Source: Takakia lepidozioides (Eukaryota > Streptophyta > Takakiopsida > Takakiales > Takakiaceae). Taken from it: DNA of 60,000 nucleotides. The notes beneath the pieces are model-generated. The model worked only from the letters and a program-made list of their open reading frames with translations. It did not search any database and was not told the DNA's origin. The stretch's first letter is position 1; each line of letters begins with the position of its first letter. Where the stretch lies: NCBI GenBank assembly GCA_030704615.1, contig CM060732.1, forward strand, positions 51,071,053 through 51,131,052, read 5' to 3'. Shown piece after piece: positions 55,548 to 60,000 of this stretch. The translations under genes and the position numbers were made by a program.

Positions 55548-56287
55548 TGTCACGCACCTCACTTCGGTAAGCTCCCCTTCAAGTCATAGTTACTCGCTTT
55601 GATGCGCGCGCCTGACTCCCAACCTGGCCGCCAGGCCAACTCGGAGCTTCGGCTGCTCACCGGGACATAACGGTCCCCCTTCGCTCTCCCGAAAGACCCT
55701 CCACCTATTTGGGCCTAGTGGAATTCCCTTTGGTAGATGGCAGTCCGGAACAGCTCCCCACTCTTTGGTCGCTTTCCGGCTCGCTTGCTTACTCACTCAC
55801 TAGTTTTTGGACACCAACGGGCTTGCACCGTTCTCGGGGTTACTACTCCCTATATATACTTCTGTAGCTGTCCGCGGGGGTTTCACAACCAGCCATGCCA
55901 TTTTATGGCGAACCACCACGAAGACCCTCGACTCCCCCGGTGGTGAGTCGCGGTGAGTCTTGGCCCTCTCACCCACGACCCCATGGGCCGTGATGAGTCC
56001 CAAGACTCCCCACGACTCCCACCACGAGGTCTCTACCCTATGGTGAGTCCTATGCCACCCCCACTAAGACCCGCTAAGCTACCACCACCCCTTGTGGAGC
56101 CACCCCCACCGCAACCCGGTGTGCAGGGCTCCACCTAGTGAGCGCCTCCGCCTCCTTGAGTGCCTTGGACACTCAAGGGTGCTTCAGCCCCCCCCCCCAT
56201 ACCTATCGCTGCCGCTGCCCCCACCACAGGGGCAGCTCCTCATGTGTCCCGACCCCCCCCCCGCCCTCAAGGCAAAGGGCCGCGACA
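55548..56287 (-). repeat. 5' LTR of the Ty3/gypsy element (boundaries inferred)
   Basis: Plus-strand ends TGTCACG and CGCGACA form a short inverted terminal repeat with the canonical TG..CA. The inner end abuts the primer-binding site. A TATA-like run (55851-55860) lies in the expected promoter position for minus-strand transcription. The outer border is inferred from the terminal repeat only. Confidence 0.6.
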
Positions 56288-57722
56288 TGACTTGTATTTG
56301 AGTGATGATGTTATATATGCATGAGTTTATGCTTCAGCTTTGTGAGCTCGCATGAGCTTGTGCTTGTATTCTTCTTCTTTATCACTCGAGAAAGATGAGC
56401 TCGTATCTGTGCCAGATACGAGTTAGTTGTAGCACTTGTGGTTTTTGCTTGAGAATGAGAGAAACCAGGTTGTTATGCAAGGAGCACCGTGGAGCTCTTG
56501 GTTGTTAGAAGCGGAGGCGATGTGGGTTACGAGGTGGTAGACCTTGGCATTTGATCTTCAGCTTCAGAGATGAAAGCACCATGCTGCAGGTAATTCCAGA
56601 GCACCTTGATGGTTTCAAATTGTGTACATGCATGAGCAAGCACGATTGGGAAGAGGACCAGTCAAAAGCAGGTTATAGTGGCTTTGGGGGCAAAGCTGAG
56701 AACTGGACTTGGGAATGCGAGCTTTCATTGTGTGAAGGATTGCAAGACCAAGTGAAAGGGCTGATTTGGCTTGGGGCAAATCAGTGCACTTTGTGGAGTA
56801 TGTTGAGATTGGGCTTCAATCTCGAGCTTCAGCATTGAAAGGGCTCTTGTCATGAGCTCTTGCACCACAAGAGGAGTGTCTTGTGGCTGGAAATATAAGC
56901 CTTAGGGTTTCAGGAGCTTGGCAAGGGCTGTGGAGTGCTTAGTCTTGTCTTAGAGAGCATCAAGGAGCTAAAGAGCCAAGATAGGGGGCTGATACCTCTT
57001 GTGTGAAGAGGTTGCATGTGTGGAGCATGTATTCAGCTCATTGAAGCTTCCATCTTCAAGCTTGGAGGGCAAGCAAGAAAGGAAGAAAGGGGCTGGTTTC
57101 CCTGTAGGGTATGTGTGGAGCATGCTTCCAGCCCGCTGAAGCGTGTATTTTCAGGTTGGTGGGTGCAAGAAAGAAAGCAAAGGGGCTGATTCTCTGGTGG
57201 TGAGAGTGGGGCATGTGTGGAGCATGCCTTCAGTACATTGGGTTTTTGTTTTCAAGCGTTAAGGAACTAGAAGAGAAGGTAAGGGACTGATCTGCTCTTA
57301 TGTGACAGTCCGACACTTGTAGAGCGTGTTCTGAGTTGGGGTTTCAACCTCAAGCCTAGATAGAGCATGGCTCTTGAAGTGGCAGGTGTAGGGGGCTGGA
57401 ATAGGCTCTAAGACAGATGCTATGGCCAAGGGAAACGCTTGAATGAGTGCTCACAAGGGCTGGAAACCAGCAAGGCTTGGTTGTTTGCCATTGAGTTTAG
57501 TGGCGTGTTTGGGGAGTCTAAGTGAGAAAGAATGCTTGGTTTGTGGCAACCATCTTCCTCATGGCTTAGGGCTACTATTGGTGGTGTGTGGGAGCCGAAA
57601 GAGCAAGAATACCTTGTTGATTTCTTCATAGCCGCCATAGCTCGGTGCAAAGAAGCCTAGAGTCTAAGGGACACAAACCCTAGTTTGGCGTGGCTAAACC
57701 CCTTGGAGAAATGGCTAAACTG
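56288..57722. repeat. Spacer with a ~95-bp tandem repeat (about 56990-57310)
   Basis: TGTGTGGAGCATG recurs at about 57017, 57112 and 57208, with a worn copy near 57314. Between copies, TTCAGC..ATTGAAGC, TTCAAG, AAGAAAG and GGGGCTG follow in the same order. A 95-codon plus-strand frame at 56551-56838 is unrecognised. No gene assigned. Confidence 0.55.
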
Positions 57723-58340
57723 TCATGAGTGGCCTGTGGGGCTATGACAGGCTGTGCCCTGTGGCCTGTGGGGCTGTGATAGGCTGTGGCGAGCTGTGAC
57801 AGGCTGTGTGGCTGTGGGCTGTGGCGGGCTGTGACAGGCTATGCCCAGTGGCCTGTGGGACTGTGACAGGTTGTGCCCTGTGGCCTGTGGGGCTGTGACG
57901 GGCTGTGACAGGCTGTGGCGAGCTGTGACAGGCTGTGATGGGCTGTGGCGGACTGTGACAGGCTGTGCCCTGTGGCCTGTGGGGCTATGATGGGCTGTGA
58001 CAGGCTGTGGTGGGTTGTGCCCTGTGGCCTGTGGGGCTGTGACGGGCTGTGACCGTTGTGATGGGCTGTGAGGGCTATGACAGGCTGTGGCAGGCTGTGA
58101 CACGCTGTGGCGGACTGGGACAGGCTGTGCCCTATGGCCTGTGGGGCTGTGACAGGCTGTGCCCTGTGGCCTATGGGGCTGTGAGGGGCTGTGATAGACT
58201 GTGGCCTTTGGGGCTATGACCCTGTGACCTTTGTAGGGCTGTGACAGGTTGTGCCTGTGGGGCTGTGACCCTGTGTAGGGCTGTGACAGGCTGTGGCCTG
58301 TGTGGGGGCTGTGACGGCTTTGACCAGTGAGCTGTGTGGG
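57723..58340. repeat. GC-rich minisatellite of GGCTGTGAC / GGCCTGTGG units
   Basis: More than 600 bases are built from about 9-10-bp words: GGCTGTGACA, GGCTGTGGC, CCCTGTGGCCTGTGG. A higher-order ~50-bp pattern (GTGACAGGCTGTGCCCTGTG then GCCTGTGGGG) recurs several times. The minus strand translates to runs of PVTA/HSPSQ words, which reflect the repeat, not a gene. Confidence 0.9.
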
Positions 58341-59076
58341 CCTGTGCTGGTCTGTGGTGGCCCGTGTTGACCTGTGGACGGCCTGTGCTGACTCGTGGAG
58401 GCACTGGTGGACTGCCTAAGGACTGGCATGTGGTCTTGAAGCCGAATTTTGAAGCTCGTGGAGGGCGGTTTGAGGAGCATCTTCATGATATTCCCATGGT
58501 CATGCAAGTGAGGGAAGAGAGGAGAGGAAGAGTGTTGGGATGAGGGCATGCTGGGGTTAGGCATTGCTTTAGCTTCTCTTCCTCGTAGTTTCCACCCTCT
58601 CATTAGGCCAAGACCTTTCCGTAGGTGGAGGCAAGAGTCAGTCCGGGTTTGGGCTGGGGTGTCCTTGCTGGAGCAACACCGTGGAGTTGTTTTTGGTGTG
58701 GGGGAGTTGTCGTTCTGATTTCTTGGGTTTGGATCCCCTCCATACCTGCATGTTTGACTGTGCGCCATGCTAGTTTTGTGTGGGCGCTTGTTTTTATAGG
58801 TGATTGGTCCGGATTTGACCACCGGCCAGTCCTAGAGCATGTTGTCGATGGTGAGGCTGGGGTGATGACCAGCCAGACCATCATTGTGTCTCCTGTGGTG
58901 AGGTTGGAGGTGATGACCAGCCAACCATAGGAGTGCTTGCGGTGGATGCAGGTACAGGTGTAGGCTATGTTAGGAACTTAGTATTCCAAACCATAAGCCG
59001 CAACAGGTTCTCTACCCGTTACCTTGTGGAGAAGGGGTTAGGGACATGTTCATGACCGGTTGAGTGTCACACGGAG
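58341..59076. other. Spacer or 5' region of the right-hand LTR element
   Basis: No gene seen. GATGACCAGCCA occurs twice (about 58864 and 58912), so a short duplication is present. This may be LTR or leader of the element whose gag follows, but no primer-binding site was found. Confidence 0.3.
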
Positions 59077-60000
59077 GTGCCACTAGTTGTTGGGGACAGT
59101 GCCGGTTCGAGCACTAGCAATACTAGTGGGTACACGAGACGAGGTGTGCGGTTTAGGCCACCTTCACCTCCTATGTCTTCTATGGAAGGTTCTGATTCGG
59201 ATTGTAAATCAGGAGGACTCATACCGGCGGTGCAAGTTGTTTCCTTGCCATTGTTGTGGGACACAATGGAGGAGATGTATGGAGCTACCAAGGGGCCACG
59301 AAGGTACTCTGGGGCGGTGGGCACCATCGAGTTGGATGATTTTATCCAAGAGTTTGATAGTTGGTGTGATTTGCAGCAAATGCGCAATCCACAACTATTT
59401 ACGCCTTTCATGGCATGGAAGGGGCTTTCACCCTTGAGGGGCCGCCTATGGATGATTACCATGAGTTCAGGCGGGGGCATGAGGTTGAGATCAAGGAGTG
59501 GAGGATGTACTGGTCACCCGACTATGTCTCCATCACTAGGGGCACTAGAGCCACGAGGGCAGTGGCTACACCTGCCGCTGCACCGGCAGCTTCAGCAAGT
59601 AGCAGTGGGACTAGTGGGACTGGTGGTACAGTAGCTACGACGTCCACCCAAGCCACTACCACACCGCACCAGCACTAGTACCCGTGCCTGCCTTCAACCC
59701 TGTTGTGGAGTTCTTCGAAGAGTTGAGAGGGAACTACCAAGGGGTGAGGACAGAGAAGTTGCGGAGCTTGCAAGAGTTCCAACGGAAGCCGACCGAGAGC
59801 CTGAGGGAGGCTTTCACTTGCATGAGACGCTTGATAAATGTAACCCAAGGGGTTACGGAAGCTCAGGCAGTCCAATTCTGGTATGGGATATTGGACAAGG
59901 AGCTGAGAAAAAGGGTGCGGGATGCAACTCTCCTACAAGCGGCCCAACCCACCTTAGCAAATGTGTTTTTGCTGGCAGAGCGGATAGAGCTCAACATGGT
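59077..60000 (+). mobile_element. gag region of another LTR retrotransposon, running off the right edge
   Basis: The best retained part (59680-60000) reads VVEFFEELRGNYQGVRTEKL, FQRKPTESLREAFTCMRRLI, QAVQFWYGILDKELRKRVRD and FLLAERIELNM, the helical capsid-like pattern of plant retrotransposon gag proteins. Upstream, 59077-59430 encodes ELDDFIQEFDSWCDLQ in one frame, and 59415-59678 continues in another (MDDYHEFRRGHEVEIKEWRM, then an A/S/T-rich stretch). At least two frameshifts make it inactive. It is unrelated in sequence and opposite in orientation to the element at 53-56 kb. The pol region lies outside the window. Confidence 0.7.

Larger units (their letters stand above)
52981..56287 (-). 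mobile_element. Truncated, degenerate Ty3/gypsy LTR retrotransposon
   Basis: Read right to left: LTR (55548-56287), primer-binding site, gag, protease, reverse transcriptase. After the RT palm the sequence breaks off near 53085, with a short unrelated or 3'-derived piece to 52981; RNase H, integrase and the second LTR are absent. Frameshifts separate gag-protease (54112-55083) from the rest of protease (53666-53998) and RT (52967-53614), and a stop follows the first 33 codons of gag. The element is dead and, lying just upstream of the OSB-PPR gene, may have removed or displaced that gene's 5' end. Confidence 0.88.

Noticed and set aside
57723-58404. Minus-strand frames encoding proline-rich PVTA/HSPSQ repeats
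   Set aside because: They are translations of the minisatellite; codon words simply mirror the DNA repeat.

Overview
This is nuclear DNA from a land plant. The evidence is consensus GT-AG introns, plant-type cryptochrome, PLS-class PPR proteins with a DYW domain, plant-only organellar single-stranded-DNA-binding (OSB) motifs, and Ty3/gypsy elements with an initiator-tRNA-Met primer site. Low gene density, many DYW-PPR copies and large repeat-filled gaps suit a seedless plant (fern, lycophyte or bryophyte) better than a small angiosperm genome. The species cannot be fixed from the sequence. All exon models were built by hand from splice sites, reading phase and protein similarity.

Layout. 0-2.3 kb: an FAH-family hydrolase (minus), with its 3' end outside the window. 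3.6-9.4 kb: an intact DYW-type PPR gene (minus) preceded by exons that look like a decaying OSB protein. 10.9-12.3 kb: a single-exon O-fucosyltransferase (plus). 13.5-19.8 kb: a complete 13-exon HGSNAT/DUF5009-like membrane acetyltransferase (minus). 20.6-21.8 kb: two adjacent MITE-like elements with terminal inverted repeats. 22-26.5 kb: AT-rich DNA with a ~180-bp tandem repeat and a trihelix-like remnant. 26.8-33 kb: a graveyard of broken OSB modules and PPR repeats in both orientations, interrupted by an inserted segment. 34.9-37.5 kb: a four-exon CREG-like secreted protein (plus). 39.9-43.7 kb: a five-exon cryptochrome with a recognisable DAS C-terminus (plus). 47.9-52.5 kb: a second large PPR gene (minus) with OSB-type exons spliced in frame ahead of it and a destroyed DYW domain behind it. 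53-56.3 kb: a truncated Ty3/gypsy element (minus). 56.3-60 kb: tandem repeats and the gag of another LTR element (plus).

The most interesting signal is the repeated association of OSB-type exons (a W-x-D-N-R exon and a PDF exon) with a downstream intronless PPR exon on the same strand. In the 48-52 kb gene, three upstream exons join the PPR exon in frame with consistent phases, and the PPR exon has no usable start codon of its own. The 3.6-9.4 kb locus repeats the exon order and intron phases, and the pseudogene cluster contains the same arrangement in both orientations. I infer a family of OSB-PPR fusion genes, probably organelle-targeted nucleic-acid-binding proteins. I do not know of a published description, but I could not search. 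The other genes are ordinary single-copy plant genes with no operon-like relationship.
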